Shown: piece by piece, positions 10,849 through 22,022 of the stretch
How the letters are laid out: each line of letters starts with the position of its first letter
How positions within the stretch are numbered: position 1 is the first letter of the stretch
Assembly (NCBI GenBank): GCA_034509495.1
Contig: CM067503.1
Coordinates: forward strand, 11,436,463 to 11,500,462
Origin: Acestrorhynchus altus
Taxonomy: Eukaryota; Chordata; Actinopteri; Characiformes; Acestrorhynchidae
Direction: 5' to 3'
DNA: 64,000 nucleotides
Position numbers and translations under genes: made by a program
Notes under the pieces: model-generated
Databases searched by the model: none
Seen by the model: only the letters and a program-made list of their open reading frames with translations
Told to the model about the DNA's origin: nothing

Positions 10849-11560
10849 ACTGGCAGTTAAATATTTGAATTAGGGCTGTGCAATATATAGTTCCAGCATC
10901 ATTATCGCAATGCATGCATATGCATTAATCACATTACAGGACGTGTAATATCTTGTGCAATGTAAAATTGTATAACTTATTATAACTTATATAATGGATC
11001 ATAGCTTATATTTGGAATATTGATACTTTATGACTTCTGATTAAACATATAGGGCCCTATTATTAACTTCAAATTAAACATACACCTAACCCTAAACCTA
11101 AAGTCACTGTTGCGTGTAATCAACCAAATTTCTTTTCAATATTTTAAAATGATCAGAACTGGAGCAGGTGATTAATGATTAATAAAGGCACCCGCATTAT
11201 CATAGAGATGGCTGTTCATTTATTTACAACTGAGGGTCTACTCTAATCACCACAGTTTAATAGTGCAAACATTATCACAATGTGCAATGTCCATTTATAC
11301 ACGTGATCATGTGTAGTTTAAAAAATTACAGAGTTGGGGTTATGTATCAGATTTACATTTTATTTGCAGTTTGAATGACAAGGGATGGATAGACAGTTTG
11401 CATTTCTCTGTATGATGTAAATGGCTTCCCCCCCGTTGCTGGCACTTGGTCATTGACATGGTCATGCCATAGCTAGGACACTGCCAGTGAGGGGCAAGAA
11501 CCTCATCATAACTGTACAGGATCAGAATTCATGTAGTCCTGCAACATCTGCTCTGAGTGT

Positions 11561-11562
<2 letters not shown>

Positions 11563-11611
<49 letters not shown>
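11563..11611. repeat. (GT)n microsatellite
   Basis: About 24 units, uninterrupted; a (CA)n-type stretch follows at 11755-11790. Confidence 0.97.
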
Positions 11612-11612
<1 letters not shown>

Positions 11613-12379
11613 GAACATTCTGATTGGGTTTTGAAAGGCTTTGTGTTCCTGATGGACACTGGCAGACTTTAATCACACACGCCAGAGGAGAGCAGGAGAG
11701 GAATGGAGGAGAGAGGATAGCGCTACAGAAGATAATCCCCAGCAGCTTCAGCCACACACCCACCCACCCACACACACACACACACACACTCGCTCACTCA
11801 CTCATGATGTACAGGCAGATTTTACTTCTTAACTGAAGTTAACCCTTTCATAGAAATAATGAAACAGGGACATCTAACTTATGAATATGTAGTTTACTAT
11901 TCATTACCATGGACAGTTTTTTTTTGTACAAAATGAACAAAAACAACAAACAAATAGCTTCATCTGTCCATGGTCTTCTGTTATTAGTGTGTTATATGCA
12001 ATGTCAGCCACCTGGTTTACATTTCTGTCAAAGTGAATAGTTGGAGCAACAGCAGTGGCCTTTGAGCATTGCATCCTTTTCCACAGTCTTTGTCTTTGGG
12101 GTTCCTTTAGTCTTTTATTGTTTCTGGAAACCCTCAGAAGAAGCTGGTCAGCAGATCTTAAGGAACGTGAAGGTGTATATAATTGACATACAGTATTCAA
12201 TATGATATGGTTTTGTTTTTGTTTTTTTTAATGTTGAAAATAACTGTGATTTAAACATTAGGACTGACTGTCTAAATGCTGGAAATGTGACTCCTTATAA
12301 CCACCAGGCCTGCTGACTTTCTCTGTGACCTCTACAACCTCTGGGCCAGGATGCTGAACAGAAAATCAGTGATAGGCCA

Positions 12380-12560
12380 TACATGCCTGGGTGATGTAAT
12401 AAAACAGCCTGCATGATCTGATCCAATTTCTCTCAAATCCTTCACAGATTTTTGTCCTTCAAAGCAGGCTTTTGTTTTATGCTGAATGTATTAATCATCT
12501 GATGATAAGAATTATATCTCCTCTGCCAGAGAGAACATCTAACTTCTGTTCAGAGAGTCC
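12380..12560. promoter_or_regulatory. Candidate conserved non-coding element
   Basis: Complex non-repetitive DNA with 'ATGTATTAATCATCTGATGA' (homeobox/Meis-like cores and an E-box-like CATCTG) and 'AAAGCAGGCTTTTGTTTTAT'. It lies outside any recognised transposon. Confidence 0.25.
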
Positions 12561-12939
12561 CTGAGTGCTCTAGCAAATTCTCCAGTGAGGATGGGAAGGG
12601 GAGTATGAGCAGGGCTTTCATTTGTAAAATTCTCTGAGTAGATCTGTTGGAGGGGGTTTTGTTTCTGAACAGCTTAATTTTCCTTTCTCTAAGTGGGTGA
12701 AAATGCACAGACTGTATGAACAAAAGACAAAGAACATGGGAGGATTTATACTAATACATACAGTACAAATCCATTGCTGTGTGAAAGCTGGTGCGAATGA
12801 CATGCAGCAAAGCCAGCATGCTGAAGTCCATTGTACATTTATTGATTAAAACCACGGAGAGGTGAACTGAATAGTACTGATTATCTTGTTATAACGATTC
12901 TTGTCACAGGGTGGGATATACATTAAATGCCCATATATT

Positions 12940-13195
12940 TGTGATGGGATGAATAACTGAATTGGGGATGAGGTGGGCTTGGGTGGTGATCATCCAACAT
13001 TCTGATCTGATTCACATGGTGAATGCAGTCAGATTCTCACAGCAATGTTCCAAAATCTAATAGAAAACTTTTCCTGTACATTAGAGTCAGTTACTCCAAC
13101 AAAATCAGGATAAACTCATTTAAATACCCATGCTATCAGAAGAAACATTGAATAAGCAGGTGTCCCAATATTTTTGTCCATGTATGTTAAATGAT
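12940..13195 (+). mobile_element. Tc1-type fossil, copy 2 of the five-copy family
   Basis: Shared markers: 'GGGTGGTGATCATCCAACAT', 'CACAGCAATGTTCCAAAATC', 'CAACAAAATCAGGATAAACT', 'AGAAACATTGAATAAGCAGG' and 'TGTCCCAATATTTTTGTCCA'. The last resembles the outer end of the element. Non-coding through decay. Confidence 0.6.
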
Positions 13196-13711
13196 AACTA
13201 AACAGCTGGTTCTCTAAGTTAATGAATAGGATGAGAGAGAAATGGACAGTGGTGACAAGGGCTGCGTTGCATTGACCAGAAGACTGAGTCAGAGTTTCTC
13301 TGAAATGCAGTGGCTTATAGTAAGTAATGGTAAGTACCTACTAACAGATTGGATCAATCAATGCACTAGGAGAATGAAGGCTATCCTGTCGGGTCCAAAC
13401 TGACAAAAAGGGACAAAAGTTTTAATGATGGGGAGTGAATGCATCACAATACCTTTTCTTTTCCATCATTTGCACAGCCAGGTGTTTGCACTACCTGTGA
13501 GCTGGAATGACAGTATACAGTATGTTCAGTATGACAAAAAGAATACTACAGTAAGAAAAGATCAGGCTCTAAACGTTTCCAATGGAATAAACAATTCTGC
13601 ACAGTAATGTTATCACAAATATGTTAAGCATGTATTTTAAGTGATTATGCTAAAGCCTCTTATCCAATTAAGGAAAGCACCTTTTCACATGGGTGATACA
13701 GGTTTTGAACA

Positions 13712-14297
13712 CAGTGCATCTGGAAAGTATTCACACTTTCACTTCACTTTCTGCACATTTTGGTATTGGCTTGGTGATGAACAGTGTCTAGTTTCCTCCA
13801 GACATGATGCTTGGCTTTCAGTCCAAAAAGTGCACTCTTTTTGTTTCTCATAGTCGGAGAGTCCTTTTGGCAAACTCCAGACGGCCACGGTCATGTACCC
13901 TTCACTGTGCTCATTGAGGTCTTCCATTCCTTAGACGTCATGGTTTGGTTTGTGCTCTGACATGCACTGTGTACTATGGGACTTTATATGAACAACCTTC
14001 CCAAATCATGTCCAGTCAACTGAATTTACCACAGGTGTCCAATCAAGAGGTAGAAACATGTGATGCATGCATTTCAGTGGAAACAAGATGCACCTGAGCT
14101 CCATTTTGAGTGACATGGCAAAGGCTGTGAATACATATGTACATGTAATATTTTATGCTCTGTTTTCAATCAATTTGCAAAGATTTCAAACAAACTTTGT
14201 TGCTATGGTTTATTGTGTGTAGAAATCTGAGGGGAATTCGGTTGTAACATAAAATGTGCAAAAAGTGAAGTGTTGTGAATACTTTATGGATGCACTG
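13712..14297. mobile_element. Tc1-like TIR element, internally deleted, 586 bp
   Basis: Left end CAGTGCATCTGGAAAGTATT, right end AATACTTTATGGATGCACTG followed by TA. The inner parts also pair (TTCACTTTCTGCACATTTTG versus AAATGTGCAAAAAGTGAAG). The rest resembles the non-coding edges of the common fish Tc1 family with these ends. Its body contains no transposase frame. Confidence 0.82.
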
Positions 14298-14647
14298 TAT
14301 GTATATATGGCAAAGAACTAGTTCTGCAAATATAATTTAATAAATCTAATTCTTCCTCTCACCTCAAATGTAGTCCATCAAATAACACATGTTTAGCACA
14401 TAGTTTTGTGCGTTAAGTTTCATTATTTATAGCCCTGTTAGGACTGTGCAAATTACATGAGTAAACTGTCACAATTATTTAATAATCTCAAATAGACTTG
14501 CTTATGTGCTTTCTGACACTGTATGATATTCAAAAATTAAGTTTTAGTTTCTTAGATTAGAATACTGTGAAAAAGGATTTTTGGTAATTTAATTCAAAAA
14601 GTAAACAGTCATATTTTGTATTAATTATATGTAAAGTTCATACGTAC

Positions 14648-14649
<2 letters not shown>

Positions 14650-14712
<63 letters not shown>
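14650..14712. repeat. (GT)n microsatellite
   Basis: About 31 uninterrupted units. Confidence 0.97.
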
Positions 14713-14713
<1 letters not shown>

Positions 14714-15289
14714 TTACTGTCAGCACCGTGGTGCTTTCCTCCATCCATTCCTGCTGTCCCACTGACCTGTGTGTACCTTTGTCTATTCATCTCAGGTAAC
14801 ATAATGGTCATGCTCAGCCACAATGGCCTTGGAGGCTTTAGCCTTAACAGGAGTCCTGCACTCAGTCCACTGCTTTCCTCAAACAGAAGTCTTTAAGTAG
14901 TATTAAATTACAGCCCTTATTTTGGAGACGAATGTTACAGTATTGCTCCGTCTTTACAGTCTTTGTAAACATTATATAACAAAATAAAACAATATTATAC
15001 AATAATACTGTTATATTTTACAGTTTCCTCTTTACAGTACTGTTGTATTATATAGAGCATATGATGTTATATACCTCTCTTATTGATATAGGTGTTTTAC
15101 GCTATTGTCAAAAGACGAGCCGCGCTGCTCCATTATGGATGAGTTGCAAGGGCCTGATGGTAGGAAGGCCAGCTTAAAGGGAGTTGCAGTAGTCTTGTCT
15201 TGAAATGACTAGAGACTGAACAAGCACCTGAGGGGCCTCTCTAGACAGAAAAGGTCAAATTCTCCTGATGTTGTAAAGGAGAAATCTGC

Positions 15290-15560
15290 ATGACCGAGTC
15301 AGGTTTGCAACATGAAATATAGCCTGTACTGATGAAACTTGATTTCTGCTGAGGCACACAGATGGTAGGGTCACAGTGCCAACAGCAGAAATCCATGTGT
15401 CCAACCTGCCTCCAACTACTGCTTCCAGCATGATAATGTATGATGTCACAAAGCAAAAGCGATCTCAAACTGGTTTCATAAATATGGCATTACAGTATTG
15501 CTCAGCCTAGTCTAAATACATTAGATTCCCTTTGGGATGTCATAGAACAGGTGATTTGTA
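15290..15560 (+). pseudogene. Second fossil of the same Tc1/mariner-like transposase
   Basis: The stretch CACACAGATGGTAGGGTCAC with 'AACAGCAGAAATCCATG' corresponds to the same block as 21345-21400. 'TGTCACAAAGCAAAAGCGAT' followed by CTCAAACTGGTTTCATAAA is the block after the second catalytic Asp. 'CCCTTTGGGATGTCATAGAA' follows the third. It is heavily mutated with internal deletions. Confidence 0.55.
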
Positions 15561-15839
15561 TCATAAATATGCTCCTGGAAAGGGACCCTACCAAGTATTT
15601 GTATAGTGTTTCTATCAAAATGCTTGCTCTCTGCCCATTCTAACCTGTGCTCGGTTGCCCAGGGAAACAGCCTTCTTATGAATTCAGTTCATGGTGTCAC
15701 TGCCTCTTTCCTAGGATGGAGGGGAGCCTTCCATTGGCTTGGAGCATGTGAGAGAGAAAGAGAGAGAAAGCCTAGGCTTCCTCCCCTTTCTTGGGGCATC
15801 TGTGACCTGAATGTAATGTGTATGTGATAAGGGGGGGGG

Positions 15840-16205
15840 GGTTGGAGCCCCACAGCCGCAGCCTCTCCATTCAGCTTGGAAATCTCATTCATAAACAGCA
15901 GCACCAGTGATAAGGGCAGAGCCAACCGGAATGGAGGAATGGAGGGAGGGATGTAGGGGGTGGGTGGCCCCTGCTCTGCGGCAGAACAGAACAGCATGGC
16001 TCCATCAATGAGCGCTCAGGCAGCAGAGGCAGCACTGCAGCCGCATACAGAACAGAAGCTCTGCTGCGTTCCCCTCTCATTATATGCATGCTTGCATTTC
16101 ACACCCTGTAATTAAGTGGGGAAAAACACAGGCGTGTAATCAGAGCTCTGCCAGATGCATTAAGCAATGACTCATTCATACTTGGGCTGCTTCATGTATT
16201 TTTCA
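15840..16205. promoter_or_regulatory. Candidate conserved non-coding element, GC-richer
   Basis: An unusually GC-rich 200 bp (15840-16060) runs into 'ACACCCTGTAATTAAGTGGG', 'GGCGTGTAATCAGAGCTCTG', 'CCAGATGCATTAAGCAATGA' and TGACTCA (AP-1 type). There is no simple repeat apart from a poly(G) run at 15830. Both strands carry short open frames but no recognised protein. Confidence 0.4.
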
Positions 16206-16639
16206 GTAGGGGTTGACACCATCACCTCTCCAGTTTCCCCTCCTCTACTTTTCTCCTTGTGAAAACAGCTATACAACCTTGCAACCAATGACATCCTTCA
16301 ACTTTAGCATGATTATACAGCTATTACTCTTAAAGGAACAGGATGGTCAGAATTTTCCCCTACTCCACTGTGCATTCTTAAAAATAAAAGGGCTACCAAG
16401 GGTTCTTTGGCCAATGACAGAGAAGAACCATTTTTGTAAAACCATGGGTAGACTACACATCATTCCAAACAGTTTTTTCAAAACAGTTATTAAATGACTG
16501 GGTATCTCACACTGAAAAAAGTACCCATTGCACATTAAATGACTAGGGATCATAGACTACAAATGCCCCAAAATGTGGGTGCCTTGCATTGCCAAGAGGA
16601 CTAAACATGGTACAACAGCTTGCTGGGCTCATTGTGTAT

Positions 16640-16990
16640 AGTGTCATATTCAGTATGCAAGAAATGTGGCATTTCATTATGTGGCATTTCATGGGATTTT
16701 TCTATATCTACAATCTAAAGGTTACTCTAGTTATGAGGCCTTAAAATACCATGTAACTGGCCAAAAAGTGAGGATCTCAAGTTCTAAGGGTTAAATTATG
16801 CATGAAAACATGGCTGTTTACCTTTTTTGCTCAGTATTTATTGGCTGTTGAAGGGACCTGTTCAGATTCAGTCGCTGATCCGTATGCACTACCAGATTAT
16901 GCTCAGAGTCAAGTTGAAAAAATCAAACATTTGATATGCTCCAACTGATCTGAAAGGCAATTGAGAAGTTAAAAATAAGAGTCTGTGCCT
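16640..16990 (+). repeat. Dispersed repeat, first of a pair with 45360-45545
   Basis: Shared strings: 'TTATTGGCTGTTGAAGGGAC', 'CTGTTCAGATTCAG', 'CACTACCAGATTATGCTCAG' and 'AGTCAAGTTGAAAA'. The match over about 100 bases is clear by eye; the full extent is uncertain. No family recognised. Confidence 0.45.
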
Positions 16991-17239
16991 CTCACACACT
17001 ACTCGAAAATCTGTAGACTAGAGTCAACCATCACAGACTCAGCCAGACAATCAGGGCTAAAATCAGGGTAAAAAAACCTTAAAAGAGACATATGTGTGAA
17101 GAATTTTTATTCTTTATTTTTGCTTAAAATAAGTCAGTTTAAAGATAATTTATCAAATAAAGTAGCATGAGATATATATGATATGTGAGAGTTGTTCTCC
17201 TGGGCCACCCTGTAGAATTGGAAAGTGTATTTCACACTT

Positions 17240-17500
17240 TGAGCCACCCCTAAATTACACACTTTTTGTGTACACATTTTGGGACTGAGCTGAGAGACAC
17301 AGAACTGTCACTGACAGTGAAAGGTTCATGTTGGAGTGTTGCTGTTAGGATTTGATTGCATTCAGTTACAAGAGTGTGAGTGATGTTGGATAATCAGTAC
17401 GTCCTCATTCCCAACTCCCCAGTTCATCCCAAAAGTATTGGATGGAGCACCACCCAGAGAGCACAGCTCAGTGCTAGGGGGTTTTATAACTCAACAGTAC
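17240..17500 (-). mobile_element. Tc1-type fossil, copy 4 of the five-copy family, inverted
   Basis: Read on the minus strand, 'GCTCCATCCAATACTTTTGG' is followed by 'GATGAACTGGGGAGTTGGGA', then 'CCAACATCACTCACACTCTT' and 'CTAACAGCAACACTCCAACA'. The first 80 bases are almost identical to the copy at 52490-52560, including the neighbouring 'GAGCTGTGCTCTCTGG' segment. Confidence 0.6.
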
Positions 17501-17774
17501 ACAACTGTGCCCATGCATTCACATGTAGCATCATAAGATTAACAAAAACAGGATCTCCATCTTCTTCCATCTCTCTCTGGGCTACCAAGTGGGTGGATGA
17601 CAGAGAATACATCAAGGGGTCCAGGGAGTTCATCTAAATGCACATTTCATACAGTATTGGTGTCTGCATGTGCATTCCGGGGTGTATATGTAGGGCATTA
17701 CATACGCATGTGTGGAAGGGGCTAGAGACACGTGCCTCTCCCACGCTCATGCCCGACACACACACATTTCCCCC

Positions 17775-17890
17775 CTTCACTTTTTCCCCCTCTGTTTGAA
17801 AGGGGCCTGCTGTTTGCATTCAAGTTCAATTAAAAGCACATTGGGGCGATGGCAAAGAACAGGCCAGACAGAGACAGACATTAGTATAGT
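17775..17890. promoter_or_regulatory. Candidate conserved non-coding element
   Basis: 'GAAAGGGGCCTGCTGTTTGC', 'ATTCAAGTTCAATTAAAAGC' and 'GGGGCGATGGCAAAGAACAG' form a dense, non-repetitive stretch with an octamer-like TTTGCAT and a CAATTAAA core. Not part of any recognised repeat. Confidence 0.35.
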
Positions 17891-19052
17891 ACAATAAGTG
17901 TTCTCTTCAGAAATTGGTGTTCACAAATTTGGAGGCTCTTTGGTTCTCCATGTCACTGAATGGAAACACTCATAATAGAGAACAATGGGCTGAATCAACT
18001 GCTCACTGACTTCTACTAGTGTGTATTTGAGTCACAGGTTATCTACTACAGAAATGTGTGTCAAAATAAAAATCTCTGTTGTAGTAGTGAAACCTGGTAT
18101 CTTCTGACTTTTAAATATGCCAAACCCGAAAGTAATGCAAAATCTAAACAGTTCAGCCTTAATAAACAGTTTAATAAACAGTTTGCCTTATTACATTCTG
18201 CAAGTATGTGAATAATTAAAAAAACAAACTTGAAAGAGTGTCTCAGGTAAACGGCAGCATAACCATTCCATGTAATGAGTTTTATTTTAGGGATGCCCCA
18301 ATCGAGATATTTTTCCCTCCAATCTGATTAGAGTTGCTTAATGCTGGGTATCAGGTCCTCTTGGTCCTGAACTTCTTCAGGGCTCATTTAAAAACAAAGA
18401 AAGGTGTGGAGTACTCCCAATATCAAAACAGCTGTGTTTCTTTCTCTACGTGTAACCTCTTGTTTACCTTAGGGAAATTCCTCACAGCTGCTGACCGGAA
18501 ATGTCCACTTATGACATTTTGAGACCTGAACACGCTCTGAACACCATAACTCAGAACTGGCTTGAGATTTGACTAGCAGATATGAATCCATTAAAATATG
18601 CCTGATTGGCATACATGGATAAGAATTGGGACATTACTACTTTTAATGTGCCTGTTCCCACCTTTGTTCTGGTCTCCAACCTCACACCAAACCATTTCAG
18701 ACAAAATTCTTACATCACACCAAACCACTTTCAAACCACGTCACAGCCCACCTGTTTATAACTAAAAAGCATAACGGCCCACAAGAAATTAATCCTTTAG
18801 AGTGGCATTACCAGCTCACTATGGACTACTACCCGACGCTGGGCCTGCAGACCACTAGAGAGTGATTCAAGGACCACTGTTGGTCCCTGGCCCACAGGTT
18901 GAGAAACCCAGCTTGAGAAACCATTCTTCTAAACTTTCTGTTTAGCAAGATATTTATTGCAGACCCAAACACCAAGCTGAATTCATTTGGATACTAAATT
19001 CAGATCTAGGTGCTCATATGCACACTCTACTCAACAAACTGATGAGAATCTG

Positions 19053-19406
19053 TTAAAGCATCTTAACCAGCTTAAACCATCCAAAACCAGCAACCAGATA
19101 AAACTGGTCTTCAGATAGATCAGCTTCCTTAAAGTTTTCCAGCAGGTCACCAGCAAACCCAACATTCACACTGTTTTCCTCTGGGTAAGCACGGATTAAA
19201 TCTCCCATGAATTTGTCCATAATTTCGTAAAACAAACATGGATCATAACCACTTTTAGAATCCTGGCTCTTATTTTTGTAATATATTAACTTAAAAAACT
19301 TCCATCTCTTCTTAATTTGCTCCACAGTTCCTGTGAACCCACTATCCTTCATTTGCTCAAACATTTGCCTGAACAGCTCGTTATTGCCCGCTTTACAGCT
19401 GCCCAA
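19053..19406 (-). pseudogene. Myb/SANT-like DNA-binding domain fragment
   Basis: The frame, without an ATG at its edge, begins GSCKAGNNELFRQMFEQMKD, then SGFTGTVEQIKKRWKFFKLI, YYKNKSQDSKSGYDPCLFYE and IMDKFMGD. This resembles the trihelix/Myb-SANT-like domains (tryptophan- and lysine-rich, EQIKKRWK helix) found in fish PIF/Harbinger accessory proteins and in domesticated genes such as the MSANTD group. The first helix with its leading W/T motif is missing and no further exon is seen. It is probably a relic of a transposon or a retained fragment. The tail after GDLI is not recognised. Confidence 0.55.
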
Positions 19407-19835
19407 AACATTTTAGGTCTTTTAAAATTCCCAAACATCTTACAGATGCAAATGCAAATACACAGAATGTACTTAAACTTTTGGATACAAGGGTAAACAT
19501 GGCTATTATTCTTCTATGTAACAGATTATTTACAGGATTACCCACCTTATTCAAGTGGATAGAAAATTGTAATCACAATGGACTCAATCAGTCTGCTCTA
19601 TTTTGACTGAAGCATATACACTGACATACTCTATTCTGACAGAGCAATTAGTGAGATTATTTACAGAATATTAGAGTGCATGAAATCATATAATGAGAAC
19701 TTGGAACCTGTTGGTTAGGCACATAACATTCTGCACCTTTTCTGTTTTTCAGAACAGTCATGATTGAATGAATAATAATTGTACAGATGGTGATAGACTA
19801 GCTGGTCATCCAGCATAATCATACTAATGTCCACG

Positions 19836-20005
19836 GGGCAGCTGTGGCCTGGTGGTTTAGGAACCAACCTTGTGACTGCAAGGTTGCTGATTCGAATTCC
19901 TGAACTGGCAGGGCATGACTGAAGTGCCCTTGAGCAAGGCACTTAATCCTCCCAGATGGTGCCCGGGTGCATCATCCCATTTGCCGCACAGTGGATCTAT
20001 GAACA
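19836..20005 (+). mobile_element. tRNA-derived SINE, plus strand
   Basis: It begins GGGGCAGCTGTGGCCTGGTG (A box TGGCCTGGTGG). It then has 'CAACCTTGTGACTGCAAGGT', B box GATTCGAATTCC, and 'GAAGTGCCCTTGAGCAAGGC'. This is the best preserved copy in the window of the family also at 3755 and 63225. Confidence 0.8.
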
Positions 20006-21159
20006 CTTTTATCTTTAAAACACAAGGAATGCTGATTTTGCTGGGGACCAGCGGTCATTTGACATTTGCTGTCTAGCTATCTAATTCTAATGTTGCATCA
20101 CCACTTGTCAAAATGCATCCATTCATTAAGAATAATGGAACCAAGAACTGGTTAGACTAAGACCTTGCAATTTCCTCCAGTTGATTGGAGAAGGGAGAGA
20201 GAGAAATTGAAAAAGACCCTGAAGTGGCCGATATTTGGACCAGCCGATGATAGGGGACCTGATGCAAAATGCCCACCCTATGTAAATAAATCTAAATCTA
20301 AACTAGTGTCTAACTGAACTTAAATAGAGAGATTCTTCTGATTTTGGATCCTTTTTTTGTAAATTGTTTTGTACTGGCTCAATGCTGTGCTTGTTCTCGA
20401 ACATGGCCTGGCAAAAACTGTTGTTAGTTATTCAGCATCAGGGCTTTCAGAGGCTGCCTAGAGTGGCAGGAAGGACGGTCAATTATTGAGTGCAGTAGAG
20501 GCCGAAGCTGGTCAGGGATTCTGCAGTCGTAGCTGCTGCCACATGGGGCCCAGCAGAGCGGAGAGCTCCTGTCATTCCCTGACACAAATTTCAAAAGCCC
20601 ACAGGTGATGCTGTACATACTTAAACTACTGTACTGCACCATCAGGCCCACTTGCCAGCTCAGGAGTGCCCCCAGCAGGTCCTGTAGCAGAACAGCTCTG
20701 CCTGCTTTCAGCAGTAGAGAGATCTGTTTCCATTTTATACTACGTTTCTCTCACCAGACTTTCTTAATATAGTATTTCCTTTCGTGATATCATTCATTTA
20801 TCGTCATGATATCATCATGCTTTCGCATTTATATAAAATGTAATCAGGACGGTCAGAAGATACCTGGTTTCACTACTGAACAAACACTTTATCTAACTTT
20901 TAATGACTTTATCAAATCAGCCAGTCATTTGGCCACAGTTCAGTGCATAAAACGATGCAGACACAGGTCCGCAGCTTCACAGCCACCATCAGAATTTGGG
21001 AAAATGTGATCTCAGTGATTGCGAGTGTGTCATGATTGTTGGTGCCAGATGGGCTGGTTTAAGTATTTTTGCGCCTCCTGAGTTTAATCAGAATGGTGTA
21101 CTAAAGGAAATAACACATCCAGTGAAAACACAGAAACACCATGTTGACAACAGAAGTCA
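20006..21159. other. Intergenic, no recognised feature
   Basis: Between a SINE and a transposase fossil. A GC-richer stretch at 20430-20720 has a minus-strand open frame without recognised domains. Confidence 0.55.
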
Positions 21160-21690
21160 ACAGAGGAATGGTCAGGCTAGTTTGAGCTGACAGAAATGTT
21201 TCAGTAACTCAGATAGCCATGTTCAAATATGTGGCAATTGAGCTACAACAGTAGTAGACCAGATGGGGTTTTATTTCTGCCAGCCAAGAACAGAAAGCTG
21301 AGGCTGCAGTGGGCACAGGCCCACCAAACTGCACTGTTGAAGACTGGAAAAACATAGACGGTAGGGTCAGAATTTGGCACCAACAGCTTAAATCCATGAA
21401 CCTAACCAGTCCAGATTGGTGGATGTGGTGTAATAGTGTGGGAAATGTTTTCTTGCAGCATTTTGGGTAAATACCAGTCAGACATTGTTTGAATGCCACA
21501 CGCTATTTGAATGTTGTTGCTGAATGTGTGCATCCTTTCTTGTCTACAGTTTAAAGCAGAAGTGATCTTCAACTGGTTATATGAACGTGAGGCCAGTGTT
21601 CTTCACTGGCTTTCCTAGTCATTGGATCTCCATCCATTAGAACACCATTGAGATTATTGTCTTCTCTTCTGCTGCAGTAGTAACCTCTGC
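21160..21690 (+). pseudogene. Tc1/mariner-like transposase fossil (family with CACTTTATTAGG ends)
   Basis: Read with many stops on the plus strand, the region follows the middle of a common fish Tc1-like transposase. It has 'GGTCAGGCTAGTTTGAGC', an 'ACGGTAGGGTCAGAATTTGG' block, a 'TGGTGTAATAGTGTGGGAAATG' block, and near 21600-21645 the third catalytic block (TCATTGGATCTCCATCCATT, AGAACACC). Frameshifts and stops are frequent, so it is old. No ends could be placed. Confidence 0.65.
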
Positions 21691-22022
21691 TCTTCTGGAA
21701 AGCTTAGAAAGCGTTTTTGTTTTGTTTTGTTTTTTTTTGTATTCAGCCACAAGAGCATTAGTGAGGTCAGCTGCTTAGATTTTTGATTAGTTGTAGAATT
21801 TCAGATCATCACAATGGTACTGGATTGAGCTCCATCACTGCAGAGAATGAAATTACACCGCTCCAGAGTAAAGTGCTGACCTTGCACGGTGACCTTAGTC
21901 TGAGCAACCCAATTTATTGGCAGACTGTATGAGCTGTGTGCATACAACTGAACTCACACTTACAGGTTTACCTTAATACAGAACTGATTTAGAATAACAA
22001 AGAACATACTTTTTTTGACATA

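Noticed and set aside
11085..11103. Telomere-like CCTAACCCTAAACCTAAA string
   Set aside because: Only about three imperfect units; too short to call an interstitial telomere array.
10861..11330. Possible hAT-like MITE ('gggctgtgcaatata' with 'atcacaatgtgcaatg')
   Set aside because: The start looks familiar, but matching inverted ends and a target duplication could not be placed.
16380..16500. Possible MITE with GGTTCTTTGG and AAGAACC strings
   Set aside because: The inverted pair is only 7-8 bases long and no flanking duplication is visible.
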